Source: Primulina eburnea
Taxonomy: Eukaryota; Streptophyta; Magnoliopsida; Lamiales; Gesneriaceae
DNA: 64,000 nt
NCBI RefSeq assembly: GCF_022965805.1
Contig: NC_133103.1
Span: 26,526,195-26,590,194 of the forward strand
Direction of reading: 5' to 3'
Shown: piece by piece, positions 34,430 to 46,541 of the stretch
How the letters are laid out: each line of letters opens with the position of its first letter
Numbering within the stretch: the first letter of the stretch is position 1
Made by a program: the position numbers and the translations under genes
Notes under the pieces: model-generated
The model's input: only the letters and a program-made list of their open reading frames with translations
Database searches by the model: none
Told to the model about the DNA's origin: nothing

Positions 34430-35452
34430 AGAAATCTTCAGGAATACTCGATCTCCTACCTCAAATACCAACGGTCGTCGTCTAATGTTAGCATATTTGG
34501 CCTGTCTGTCTTGAGCTGCCTTCATTCTTTTCTGTATCAGCTTAACTATTTCCGTCATATCTCTGATCATATCAGGTCCAATCTCAGGAACCTCAGAGAT
34601 ATCATCCCGATACAGAGGGGATTGACATTTCTTTCCGTACAATGCTTCGAAAGGAGCCATATCAATACTAATCTGATAGCTGTTGTTGTACGAAAACTCA
34701 CAAAGAGGCAATGCATCTTGCCAATTAGTGCTAAAATTAAGCACTACAGCTCTTACCATATCTTCCAATGTCAGAATCGTCCGCTCTGACTGTCCGTCAG
34801 TTTGTGGATGATATGCGGTACTCAAATGAAACTTTGTACCTAGAGCCTGCTGCAAACTCTGCCAGAAGTGCGAAGTAAACCGAGGATCACGGTCTGAAAC
34901 AATCGACTTTGGCACTCCGTGCAATCTAACCACTTCTCTGACATAAATATCGGCCATCTGGTCATTTCTGTATGTCATTTTGTATGGAATAAAGCATGCA
35001 GATTTGGTCAACCGATCAATCACGACCCAAATCGCATCACAACCTCTGGAGTATTTTGGTAATTGCGTCACAAAATCCATGGAAATGTGATCTCATTTCC
35101 ATTCAGGAATAGACAAACTCTGTAACAATCCTCCTGGTTTCTTTCTTTCTGCTTTTACCTGTTGGCAATTCAGACACTTGGCTACAAATTCAGTAACATC
35201 AGATTTCATCTGTTTCCACCAATACCGTGTCTTCAAATCATTATACATTTTTCTGCCACCAGGATGAATGCTAAAACGACTGTTGTGCGCTTCAGCTAGT
35301 ATCCGCTATCTCAAATCTGAAACGTTCGGCACAAAAATACGATTATTCACATACAAAACACCATCACGAACCTTATATTCCGATTGATGTCCAGCTCTGA
35401 CCATAGAAATCGAATTCTGTACATTCTGATCAACTTTTTGTGCTTCTTTGAT
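34430..35452 (-). pseudogene. Element A integrase, broken
   Basis: The core (34403-35080) has [20 protein letters not shown] and GQSERTILTLED, then GDRVFLKIS, where it meets the LTR of element B. The continuation is at 19580. Upstream, 35081-35452 holds the zinc region and linker with stops; the sequence still shows its Cys and His codons in shifting frames. Confidence 0.8.
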
Positions 35453-35995
35453 TCACGATATCAAGTCTGGTTCGGCCCGAATTGCACATAATCTCAGAGG
35501 CTGACGATCTGTTTCAAATGCTAATCCAGACAAATAACAATCTTCTATTAAATTAGAAACACCAATCGTCGACAAGGATAAAGAACATACCTTTCGACTC
35601 AGTACATCAGCTGCTGCGTTGGATTTTCCTGGATAATACTGGATTTCACAATCGAAATCTTTCAGTAAATCAAGCCATCTTCGCTGCCTCATATTCAACT
35701 CGGACTGTGAAAACAGATACTTCAGGCTCTTATGATCAGAATAGATCTCGAATTTCTCACCATACAGGTAGTGTCGCCATATCTTCAATGCAAAGACTAT
35801 GGCTGCCAATTCAAGATCATGAATTGGATAACGAGATTCATGAGGCTTCAGTTGTCTTGAGGCATAGGCAATCACATGTCTCCGCTGCATCAAAACAAAA
35901 CCCAATCCTCGGTACGATGCATCACAATAGACTACAAAATCACCAATACCTGATGGAATCGTCAAAATCGGTGCACTGGTCAGTCTATTCTTCAA
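35453..35995 (-). pseudogene. Element A RNase H
   Basis: 180 codons: [73 protein letters not shown]. The acidic residues of RNase H appear present. It ends early at 35453 with a stop, and it starts out of frame with the RT part. Confidence 0.8.
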
Positions 35996-36765
35996 CTCAA
36001 GAAAACTGGACTCAAAGTCTTCTTACCATACAAACGGAACATTCTTCTGAGCAAGTGAGTAATCAGTTTGGTAATGCTGGAAAAATCTTTAATAAATCGC
36101 CGGTAATATCCTACTAAACCCATAAAACTACGAATCTCGGGTACTGAAGTAGGTCTCGGCCAAGAAATCACAGCTTCAACCTTACTGGGATCCACTGATA
36201 TACCGTCTCCGGATATAATATGCCCCAGAAATACAACATGTCACAACCAAAACTCGCATTTGACAGTTTAGCATGCAGTTTCTCAGCCCTCAAAATTTTC
36301 AACACAGTTCTCAAATGCTCGGGCATGCTCAATCGTATTTTTGGAATAAATTAAAATATCATCAATAAAAATAGTGACAAAATCATCCAGATATCTCTGA
36401 AAGATACGGTTCATCAACCCCATAAATACAGCTGGTGCATTCGTCAAACCAAATGACATGACAATAAATTCATAGTGTCCATACCTGGTTCTAAATGCTG
36501 TCTTTGATATATCAGAATCCTTGACTCTCAATTGATGGTTTCCAGATCTCAGATTGATCTTGGAATATACAGATGAACCCTGCAACTGATCAAACAGATC
36601 ATCAATACGAGGCAAGGGATATTTGTTCTTTACCGTTGCTTTGTTCAGTTGCCGGTAGTCGATGCAAAGTCTCATCGAACCATCTTTCTTTCTCACAAAC
36701 AGTACTGGAGCACCCCAAGGAGACACACTCGGTCTGATATACCCCTTGGCTGATAAATCCTCCAA
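35992..36765 (-). pseudogene. Element A reverse transcriptase, frameshifted
   Basis: 36283-36765 has [31 protein letters not shown] (an Asn where the family has the first catalytic Asp), and [10 protein letters not shown]. The frame is then lost near 36283. 35992-36195 gives [20 protein letters not shown] before another shift. The D-to-N change would inactivate the polymerase. Confidence 0.8.
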
Positions 36766-37467
36766 CTATTCTTTTAACTCTTTCAACTCAATCAGTGCCA
36801 TTCTGTACGGAGCTCTAGAAATCGGAACTGTACCTGGCATCAATTCAATGCTGAAGTCTATCTCTCGAATCGGAGGCAAACCAGGAATCTCATCTGGGAA
36901 GACATCAGCAAACTCACACACCACTGGCAAATCCGCCAATGATGGACTCGATTTCAGTAAATCAACTGAATAGACAAGGAATCCATCCGCTCCGTTCTGC
37001 AATAATCGAGTCATATTCATAGCAGATATCAGAGGAATTCTGGCTCGAGAACCATTACCATAAAATTTCCACTCATCAGCCATTTCAGGTCTGAATCTCA
37101 CAATCTTGTGGAAACAATCAATAGTGGCTCTGTACTTGGATAACATATCGATACCGATAATACAGTCAAAATCAGACAACCCAAGCACAATACAATCTAA
37201 CTCAATATCATGCCCATCATACTGTAGCATACAATGTTTCACAGATTTCACTGATATCAAACATGTCCCCAAAGGAGAAGAGACAGACACTACAGCAGGT
37301 AATGACTCAATAAGCAATGCATGACTCAATGCAAATCGCTCAGATATGAATGTATGCGAAGCACCAGTATCTATCAATACATAAGCAGGGTAACCAGAAA
37401 TAAAACAGTTACCTGCAACAACATCATCTGGTGCGTCCTGATCATGCTCCTCAGTCAAAGAGAACAC
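36766..37467 (-). pseudogene. Element A protease and start of RT
   Basis: 233 codons. The active site DTGASHTFISERF is intact, followed by FDCIIGIDMLSKYRA. Then comes the RT lead-in VCEFADVFPDEIPGLPP and [10 protein letters not shown]. It ends at a TAG after LKELKE, where related elements continue with QLEDL-like sequence. Confidence 0.8.
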
Positions 37468-38530
37468 TCTGGTCCGCTGTCTAGGAGGCTGGCTAACCGT
37501 CTGGCTCCCTTCTGGCCTCTACTGTGACTGAGCTAGTGCTGGCTGAAAGGACTAGACTGCAGCTGGTCATCTACCAGTCTAAGATACTGATCCAGATGAC
37601 TCGGCAACCTGGGATCTCTGAGCATCTCTCTGGGGACAAACTCTAGCAAAGTGTCCCTGCTGTCTACAAATACGGCAACTTCCAAACACTCCTCGGCACT
37701 GCTGTGTGGAATGATTCCCTCCACAAGCGCTACAGTAAGGTCCTGTATGACTCTGGCCCTGACCTGGCCTGTCTCGAGCCACTAGAACTGGATGAACTGC
37801 TTCCAGATCTCTTGAACTGCTTTCCTCTGGCTTTCAGGAACTTTTTCTTTCCACCACTACTGCTGCCACTCTCAAATCGGGGAGGTGGTTGCTGTGGTCT
37901 CGGTGCTGGTGGCACAAACGAAGCTCCTCTCTGTCTCACCAAACCGGCTTCGGCTCCCTTGGCTCTGTTCAAGGCATCATTAAAATTATTCGGTCTCCAG
38001 GTATTCACCAAGGTAAAGATTTCCGGATTCAAACCATTAATGAACTGATCCGCAATAGCCTCGTCATTCTCGGCCACATGTGGAGAAAATCATAGCAGTG
38101 TAGAGAACTTGGCCACATATTACTCGATGTTCAGCTGACCCTGTCTCAACTTCGCAAACTCTGCTCCCTTATCCTTCCTGTACGACACTGGAAAGAATCT
38201 CTGATAAAACTCAGTTCTAAATACATTCCAGGTAATAACTGTACTTCGATGCTCCAATGCCCGCTTTGTTATAATCCACCAGTTCTTGGCAACTTCATGC
38301 AACTGGTGCCCTATCAGTTTCACTCTCCGCTCATCAGTGTAATCCAAGGACTCGAACATCATCTCAATATCGTCTAACCAACTCTCGTAATCAACTGAAG
38401 TCTCAGTACCCTTCAGAGTCGGTGGATGGAATGACTGAAATCTCTTCAACAATGTCTCCATCGGTGTTGCTGTCACATCCATTGGAGGATTCGAAGTACT
38501 ATCTTGTTCTGGTATTCTTTGGAGAGGCAT
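37468..38530 (-). pseudogene. gag: Element A gag, two stops/frameshifts
   Basis: ATG at 38530. PMETLLKRFQSFHPP, AKNWW and FYQRFFPVSYR precede a TAA at 38120-38122 where element B reads Glu (NIE-E-YVAKF). The rest continues in frame to about 37780, then shifts; the zinc knuckle CRICRQQGHFARVC remains visible near 37640-37680. Confidence 0.85.
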
Positions 38531-38773
38531 ATCTGATTATCAAAAGGGTTAGCAATCACAATTGACAAATCTGTCTCAGTCCCTTTCTGATCATCTTACC
38601 TCTGATCAAGAATCGGTTCTGATCCATTCTCAATAATACTCATTACCATATCAAAATCAGATAAACCAGGTAGACATGTATTAAAGCAGTAAATCATGCT
38701 AGCAATCAATAGCAGGAAAGAAAACTCAATCTACCCCGCTCACTAGCTTCTATCTCAGCCTAAAGGATCTATC

Positions 38774-38785
38774 GCTCTGATACCA
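38774..38785 (-). other. Primer-binding site of element A
   Basis: TGGTATCAGAGC on the minus strand, five bases from the 5' LTR. Confidence 0.85.
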
Positions 38786-38790
38786 ACTGT

Positions 38791-40036
38791 TGTGGGGACC
38801 CGGACGCTAATCAAGTTCTTAATCATTATTGGGACAATTTAATCAATTATAATAAACAGTGTCTAATTTTTTTTTAAACTACAATATTAAATGCGAAACG
38901 TAATTGATTTCAATTTAATATACATATCATTATAAAAATACAAGTCTTGTACATCATACATCAACTCAAACTAAGGTTTAACAACTAATGTCAAGTGCTG
39001 AATCCTATCTACAACAACTTCATAGTCTGTGGTCTCCACTCTAATCATGATCTCTCGTCATCTCATCGACCCTGATCCTGTCCCACCTGTTGTCATGCAC
39101 ACATACAAACACGACAACAGCCAGATAACTCCAGTGAGAAATACATCCCAGTATAAATCAACGAACATGCAATCATATAATCAATATAAAGCATGAAACA
39201 GATATCAATAATATGTATCAAAATCTGAAACATAATCAATATAAAACTGTCAATCAGACTCGTGACTCCACGTCTCATACTAGACTCAATCCTAGTCTAG
39301 GGATCCCGGTTTCCAGACGTTGGCATTCCTATATCAATTTTCAGTAATAGAAGAAACTCCAATTCTATTCAACATCGATATAACCAAACATCCGGTGTCT
39401 TGACCTATCCATCAAAGTCTTTGGCACTATCGCCAATTCACTATCTTGTGACAATGTGCAATGTGCCAGTGACGATTCCATCACTATCGGCACTTATGCC
39501 ACAAGATCACTCGTCTAACACTCGTCTAATACATGCTTTCTACAAATCAATAGAACAAGCATATCAATTCACATCAATGCACATAATGACAAGAATGATG
39601 TGATTTAGGGAAACTCAAGTATATCGTACACGAGTCGTTCTCCCGGTACCACATTGACTTATACATTTTTTTTATTGCAGTTCTGATGTTGTTTCTGTCT
39701 GGAATTCAAATTCTATCAACACTCAATCTGACAATGACAATATCAATAATACCATATCAATATACTGCTCAAATCAATATAAATATGATCAATCTGGATT
39801 CAACTCAAAACCAATGGAATAACGGCATAATCTCGATATTCCCGTCAACACAATCTCAACAGATAATAATTACAATCCATAACCAATATCTAATACAATA
39901 TGCGCCACGGGTCCAGTCCTCGCACATAATTCAGTCTTCTTTTCGCTTTCTCAGTCTGATCCGTTCTGTTTATAATCACAACACAATTACCAACAAATCA
40001 TATCAGAATACAGTAATCAAAATCTCGGGCATTACA
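38791..40036 (-). repeat. 5' LTR of element A, promoter region deleted
   Basis: 1246 bp. Compared with the 3' LTR it lacks about 0.73 kb, corresponding to roughly 18218-18948, which includes the TA microsatellite and most of the palindrome cluster. The junction is near 39900. It ends GGGCATTACA and is followed by ATTTG. Confidence 0.85.
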
Positions 40037-40041
40037 ATTTG

Positions 40042-40100
40042 GCTCTTCAGTTTCTTTTGCCGATTTGTTTGTCAAACTCTGAAACTCTTAATTTTCAACA
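40042..40100 (-). repeat. Solo SIRE-like LTR, second part
   Basis: Resumes after element A and ends TTTTCAACA, followed by CTGTA, matching the duplication before 16522. Confidence 0.75.
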
Positions 40101-41489
40101 CTGTAGTTTGATGAAAATCAAACGAATTGCTTATAAAAGAATTTGTAAGTTGATTCAATATATTGAAAGTTGTGAAAATTATCTCAACTACTAATTTAGT
40201 GAGGAGAGTGGAAGTATCTGTTTTAGTGAAAGAGTTCACAAAAATTACTGCTACCAAAATGGATCACTGAAAAATTTTTCCTTCAAAATTTTCATTTTTC
40301 ATGATTTTTATATTAGTAATGATAATTTTTTTTACAAGAAATTCAATTATTAATAAATTGGATAATTAAATAAAGGTGTATATTTAATTTTTAATTATGA
40401 GGGTTAGTGGCATATTTGTAAGATACATAATTGCATAATATTTGATATTATGTTATTGTATAATATATGATATTATATGGAAACATGATGATCGAGAGCT
40501 ATGAATAATATGCTAGGTATATACTAGGATATTTTGCACGTTTTATTTTTATTTATTTGATAATTATTTTAAATTGGGTCTGATTGCGCCTGTTCCTACC
40601 CCTTAAATTTATATTCCAATGTGTCATAATAATTTAATATAAATATTAGACCTAGTGGGAAATCAAGATTTGAAGATTACTTTTCAACTGAGTATTGTAA
40701 GCAGATATAAGTCCAATCCAGGTCATTTGCATTGAAAGGCAGTGAAGGATATTCTTACGTACTTGAGAATGACTAATATTTTTTTCATGGTTTATGGGAG
40801 TAGAGAATTAAAGTTGTAAGGCTACACTGATTCTAGCTTCTAATCAGACGTGGATGATTTGAAATCAATATTTGTATTTGTATTCAAACTCAATAATGGT
40901 GTTGTATCTTAGAAGAGTTCCAACCAAGACAACTCATCGGATTAAACCACTGAATTCGAATACATAGCTATATCAGATACAACAAAAGATGCTATTTGAA
41001 TGAGTAATTTTGTTCCAAAGTTGTGTCATTTCGCAAAGAGTTGATCTAGTTCCGGTGATGCAATTTTGGTAATGCATGAAAGGCAAACTCTTACCTCACT
41101 GTGCTTAATCTCAACTACATGCTGATCAACCCATGGTATTCTCCCATTCTTAACACTCGTTTGCCTCCCAATCATGACTCATCCAGAATCATGTAAAGAA
41201 GAAATAAATCTTTTCTGGATTGAACTAGCTACATCATCACAATGAAAATAAACTTCTTAGTACAAATGTACTTGAAGAGGTTAATGCAAAAACAAGTATC
41301 TCTCGATCTCCCTTTTTTGGGCATCAATTTATTTTTTTCCTCTTTCTTTGGCATCTTTTTCTTTTTCATCTTTTTCCTCTCTATGGTTACCCCACTCTTT
41401 TGTTCACTTTTCTTGATGTCATTTCATAATCTTTTATATTATCATATTATTTTATACTATCACTCACCATTTGAACTTCCATTTTATCT
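40101..41489 (+). other. Tail of old copia LTR, then AT-rich sequence
   Basis: 40101 to about 40270 matches 45813-45930 of the copia LTR (TAGTTTGATG, GCTTATAAAA, AAGTTGATTC), finishing the old LTR broken at 16521. The rest is AT-rich with no gene I can support. The 85-codon frame at 41242 is low-complexity Phe/Leu-rich. Confidence 0.6.
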
Positions 41490-41890
41490 ATCAGAGTAAA
41501 TTGAAAAAGTAAAGTATAATGTTCATCAACACATGTATGCAACAAAGTTTCACTTTATCTACTCTCCTAATCCATAACATACAGAGTTGGAACTCCTTTA
41601 CCACCTGATGATTCACTATCCACCATATATCGTTCAACAATATTCTAATCATCAACCAATGGAGTACTATCATCATGAAGTTCAACCTCAAATTCAGATT
41701 CAAATTCAACTACAACTTTTGATTCAAGCTCCATTTGAGAATCCATTACTGTCACCGCCTCACTTGGACATTGGCTAATGTCATGTCCAACTTCTAGACA
41801 CCAAAAATATTTATTATCACAAGTACGAGTATTGAAAATTTCATATTGTACATTGATAATCATGGTTTGTAGCCTATAACTTTGAATCAA
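41490..41890 (-). pseudogene. Decayed gypsy gag: zinc-knuckle part
   Basis: The minus-strand frame contains FWCLEVGHDISQCPSE, a degenerate CCHC knuckle (usual pattern C-x2-C-x4-H-x4-C), then an acidic stretch ending PLVDD as in the linker after gag in several plant gypsy groups. The first Cys is displaced. Together with 42190-42620 it appears to be one old gag. Confidence 0.55.
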
Positions 41891-41922
41891 TCATTGGCCT
41901 AGCCATGATTTTCTCTTCCGTG

Positions 41923-42170
41923 TCGGACCTCCATGTGGATGCCAAAGAAGCCTCATGCAAGTCACGTCCATACCGCTATCAACTTTTCTATCATAGCGTT
42001 GAGGAACAAATTGTTTCCTCATCACCTTTTTCATCTTATCTCACGTGACAATAAGATGAAAAAGGTAATGAGGAAAAAAATTGTTCACCAATGCTATGAT
42101 AGGAAAGTTGATAACGATATGGACGTGAGTTTCATGAGGCTTCTTTGGCGTCCACGTGGAGGTATGATAT
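41923..42170. repeat. Fold-back sequence, about 112-bp arms
   Basis: The left arm (about 41928-42039) and right arm (about 42051-42164) are inverted copies at roughly 84 percent identity, separated by about 11 bp (CTCACGTGACA). Both start CCTCCA(T/C)GTGGA(T/C)GCC and end TTTTTCATCTTAT. It lies between the two parts of the gag remnant, so it is probably an inserted fold-back or MITE. No coding capacity. Confidence 0.75.
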
Positions 42171-42189
42171 ATAGGTATGATATATACTT

Positions 42190-42620
42190 CACCCGAATCT
42201 CACATTGATTCAATAGGTATATAATTCACTCAAACTCGTCCTCTCCACGCCTTCTCCTGACTAACAATAATTTATCTCACTAAGTAATATCATAGTGGGT
42301 AAACTCGTTACAAACTTGTTTTACCTTCATAGCTTCCGATTAATCCCGTACCTAAAATATACACTCACTTATCTCCTCCCAAGCAAGATACTTTGTATCG
42401 GCTCTCCCAAGGAAAGATCGAATGATCATCTTAACACCACTCACTCTATGCCTTTCCCGACTTCTGGGTATACGACTCTCATCACATCGCCTATCATCAT
42501 CCCAATTTTAGTACGACGATCTATTCCCTTAGACTATCGCTCTTCTATCCCTATCAAGTTGTGCCTATACTTCTCACGCAAAAGCTTAAACTCCATCTCC
42601 CAACTCTCCAACCCATTTTA
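42190..42620 (-). pseudogene. Decayed gypsy gag: N-terminal part
   Basis: Minus-strand pieces RSFLGRADTKYLAWEE and KVKQVCNEFTHYDIT, followed by two stops where gag has WW and then DKLLLVRRRRGEDE, match the order of the plant gypsy gag domain. Stops and frame changes are frequent, so this is an old copy. Confidence 0.55.
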
Positions 42621-42671
42621 GAAATTGAAAGCCATCAGGCATGTCGTACCCACAAGAAATATTAGTAGAAA

Positions 42672-42689
42672 TTATATATATTTATATAT

Positions 42690-42759
<70 letters not shown>
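42672..42759. repeat. TA-rich microsatellite
   Basis: TATATA run with a few A or T interruptions. Confidence 0.9.
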
Positions 42760-42762
<3 letters not shown>

Positions 42763-44084
42763 TCAAACTTTTTTTCTTTTTTTTGCATTAACTGAAAATA
42801 CTCACAAGTCAATCTAAGGACGAGACGCTCACACTCAAGTATTTCACTCGAATTTGAGATTTATCTCGAAGGGTACACTTTAAGCTTTGTAGATTGTGTG
42901 CATTACAATCACAAGTTCAAATTTCAAAATACTTGAAAATTGATTCACTTGGATCGCAAAATAAAAATTAAATCTGAAGATATGAATATGACTCAGACGC
43001 ACAAAAAGAAGAATTTTTAAAGCTAAGATTCAAGCAATAAAATTCAAATAATACACATTTTTTTATTTTCCTTCATTTTTTGTATCGATCTATCCTTTTA
43101 ATAAAAAAACTATATTTTTTTGACAAATTGCACGACAAGAGCAAAGAAAATTGTGCAACATGAAACAAAGAAGAAAGGCACAAGAAATTCACAAATTGCA
43201 AGATTTGTGAACAAAAGAAGACAAATTACATAACTTCTAAGAGAATTCTTGCGAGACAAGGGACGAAGGAAAAAACCTGATAGATGAAAAAAATAACTTA
43301 CTTGTTTCAAAAACTTGCTCTAGATTATCAAATGATATAATTAGAGCAAGCCACGACTCCGATATCAAATGAGGTGATTCGGGTTATGCGTGCAAGACAA
43401 ACACGAAATAGACCCAATCGCAGCCTCTATTCAATGAACAACAAGAATTCTCGTAACCCACGATCTTTAACCTTGAACAAGCAACGTGATATTTACCCAA
43501 GAAAGACATGGTTTAGTGACAAATAACACAAATAAGAACAACTGATATCAAGGGAACCTTCAAAGAACTCATCTTTGACAATATTCATGAAAAACAATCG
43601 ACAAACGCCATAAAGTATAATAACTTTGACAAGTTTAATTTTAGAAACATATAAAGGTGTAAACAAAGCCAAAGAATTTTTGAGAGAAAAATATTCTAAA
43701 AAATATCATAAAATTCTAAATTATATGTTCAAAATTCTTAATTGTTATGTTTATACAACTTTATTTATAAATAAACAGGTAAAAATCGGGATGCTCGAGT
43801 GCCCAGGTTGTGCATAGCGCATGTAGGGGAACCACTATTTGGACGTTCTTGGGTGAGCTGGAGTGTGCAAATTCTGGGTTCAAGGGCATGTCGGGGAGTG
43901 TGATTGCACGCTCGTTCTGCTTTCCAGGGTCATTTTGTATTCAAATGCTTGGTTGCTCGACACAATTCCATGAAATTCTTCTTTTTATCTCGTTAATCGC
44001 TTGAACATATTTGATTCTTCATCTTTAGTCACCTTCAAGCTTCTAAGATCGTGACAACAACGCTTCTTGAAAGATCTTCCAAAA
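42760..44084. other. AT-rich stretch with possible old gypsy leader and LTR
   Basis: No credible gene. On the minus strand TTTGATATCGGAGTC (about 43349-43365) resembles a decayed TGGTATCAGAGC priming site. It lies upstream of the gag remnant in that orientation, with LTR-like sequence beginning TGAGGTGATTCGGG to its right, so this may be the 5' end of that element. Short frames at 43110 and 43810 are not recognised. Confidence 0.4.
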
Positions 44085-44364
44085 TTAGCTCGTAATATCC
44101 GATCAGATTCATATCACACAGTCTACTGCAACAACAAATGGTATCATTACGCAAGCAATGGATTCAACTTCTCATCAGCTGTCCAAAAATTTACTGAGAA
44201 AATCCCACATAATCCGAGAGATTTTGGGAAGAGAAGACATATAAGTAGATATAATCTCTTCTGAAGATAACGTTGTTGATCGACTAACGAAGCCTCTGCA
44301 AGGACCATTTTTTGAGAAGCATCATGGAGCAATGAGTTTGAGATCTATGGATAGTTGGCTATAG
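44085..44364 (+). pseudogene. Copia RNase H C-terminal remnant
   Basis: YCNNKWYHYASNG aligns with the copia Y-C-D-N RNase H motif. After a gap of about a dozen codons, ISSEDNVVDRLTKPL then PFFEKHHGAMSL closes the polyprotein. A purine-rich AGGACAAGTGAGAGAT follows before the LTR. The rest of this element is not seen upstream. Confidence 0.75.
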
Positions 44365-44378
44365 GACAAGTGAGAGAT

Positions 44379-46156
44379 TGTTAGAGTAGGTGGCCAGTGA
44401 GACAATTTTTGGGTTAGGCTTTATTAATTCTTATGTAAAAAAATCTTTATTTTAATAATATTTTATGATTTTATCTAATTATGACATTTATTTTATTCAT
44501 ATAGCATGTAGACTGCGTATATAAATTCGTTGAATATACTATAAGTACCATGAGGTTCACGAGTCTAGTGGATCATGAAATTTCATTTGGAAGTATACTG
44601 TATATTCTACATATGATCCTAGTTGATTCAGCTGTCTAAAATAATGATAAAAGTTGCTCGAGCTAGAGACTAACATATGTGATAAAAGCGTCACATTTCA
44701 TTAGTAAGGACATTATGATGTCATTCATATAGATGATTGATCATTTGATGAAGAATTGAAAAATCCTACCTTGGACTGTCCAAGTTTTTATTACTTATGG
44801 AGTGGAATAGTTCGTTGTTATGGTTGCACACCATTAGCCTTGTGACCAGAGACACATGTAGGCTCTGCGTACAAGAATGCACTTCGATCTATTTATAAAC
44901 TCTTTTGATGGTTATCAGGTGGCGATGTTGAGTGTAGTTTCAAAATATGTAGGAGAAAATGCATTGTGGTCGGGGTCCTAAGAGTGAAGATATCTTATGT
45001 GATTTGATAAGTTAATAGTTCAAGGAGTATCTGGCCAGAACAAGAAATGTGTTTTAATGAAATATGTTTCCTTAGTTGCACATACGATGTTACTATTGTT
45101 ACTCAAAGATATATCACATTATTATCAAATTCATTTACAACTCTCAATATACCAATGATTGCAGATTCAATCGAGATATATGAGTTGAAGGAAGTGCACC
45201 GTACGCTAATCATAACTGAATGTTCTTGCTAGAACTATCAGTGATACCTAGAAGAACATTAAGAGATGCTATTAGACGCTCTTAATATGATCTAATGGAT
45301 GCAATCATACTTGAGTTCTGACGTTCTTGATCAAGGGGTTGATGAAAAGAACGAGGCTAATTAGAGTAAGCTCGAATAAGAATAAATATTGTTTTGAATC
45401 ACATGAAATTGTGAACCCACGTCTAGTTATATCCCTGAACCATTAAGGGTCACACACGAATCATATTTTGTGTTCTCGTTGAGATAGTCTAGTTCAAATG
45501 TTGAATTTAGCGATTGTAGTTTGATGGAGATCAAATAGATTCTTGCAGTCACTATCAGTGATACCTAGAGGATAGACGCTTTTACCATGATTCGATGGGT
45601 GCAATCAGACTTGAGTTTTGAATTTCTTGATCAAGGGGTTGATAAATAGAATGTGGCTAATTAGAGTAAGCCCGAATAACTACAAATGTTGTTCTTAATC
45701 AAATGAAATTGTGAACTCGCGGCTAGTTATATATCTGAACTATTAGGGATCACAAAAGTATCAGATTATGTGTTCCCGTTGAGATAGTTAAGTTCAAGGA
45801 GTTGAATTTAACGACTATAGTTTGATAGAGATCAAATAGATTGCTTATAAAATAGTTTATAAGTTGATTCTATATATTATAAATTGTGGAAGTTAGCTCA
45901 ACCAGCTTCTATTTTTGTGAACTCATTCATTAAATTTTTATTTTCCATTATATGAATGAGATTTGTACCTTCGATACATCGACGCTATCTGATCGTCTAT
46001 CGTGGTTATAACGAGTTCACAATCATTTATTTTGTAATTAAAAATATACTAATTAAATAATAAATTAGCACTAATGACTACTAAGTATAAAATTTTAATA
46101 GAACATTCTAGAAATGTTTAGAATTGATTACTAATTAATTAAGTAATTAAATAATG
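44379..46156 (+). repeat. Copia 3' LTR (family also at 4957-40270 and 61889-63829)
   Basis: Starts TGTTAGAGTAGGTGGCC after the polypurine tract. The start and many blocks match the minus-strand LTR at 61889-63829 and the old LTR carrying the nest. It contains a tandem duplication of about 317 bp (45234-45550 and 45551-45847). I cannot place its right end; a TRIM interrupts at 46157, and sequence to about 47100 may still belong to it. Confidence 0.7.
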
Positions 46157-46536
46157 TGTTGGGTGCAATAATTGTCCTTGCTTAGTAGAGTTGTCGAAAT
46201 GTGATGCTTGAGCTGCTATGTGGTTTAAAAGATTTGAGTTGCTCAATTACCACCAGCTATAGTTTTTGGTAAAGGTAAGCATTTGACCCAATAATTGGTA
46301 TCAGAGACAATGTCATGGGTTCGCTTCCTATTGATTTCAAAGAGTAAAATTATTGGGAGGGAGATTGTTGGGTGCAATAATTGTTCTTTCTTTGTAGAAC
46401 GATCAAACCGCGGTGCTTGAGCTACTGCAAAGTTTAAATATTTGAGTTGCGCCATTACCACCAGATATTGCTTTTGGTAAAGCGCATGTACCACCAACTA
46501 TTGCTTTTGATACAGCGGCAAGCGCTCGGTCCAACA
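46157..46536 (+). mobile_element. TRIM (miniature LTR element)
   Basis: 380 bp. Terminal repeats start TGTTGGGTGCAATAATTG at 46157 and 46366 and end in CCCA (about 46290) and CCAACA (46536). TAATG flanks both sides (46152-46156 and 46537-46541). The interior of about 75 bp has the priming site TTGGTATCAGAG (46294-46305) and the tract TTGGGAGGGAGAT before the right repeat. The left repeat is about 37 bp shorter than the right. No coding capacity, as is normal for TRIMs. Confidence 0.9.
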
Positions 46537-46541
46537 TAATG

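Noticed and set aside
41242..41499. 85-codon Phe-rich frame that might be a membrane protein
   Set aside because: Low-complexity T-rich DNA gives such frames by chance; no supporting context.
43810..44004. 64-codon frame with Cys and Trp
   Set aside because: Short, no neighbours that support it, and it lies in decayed repeat sequence.
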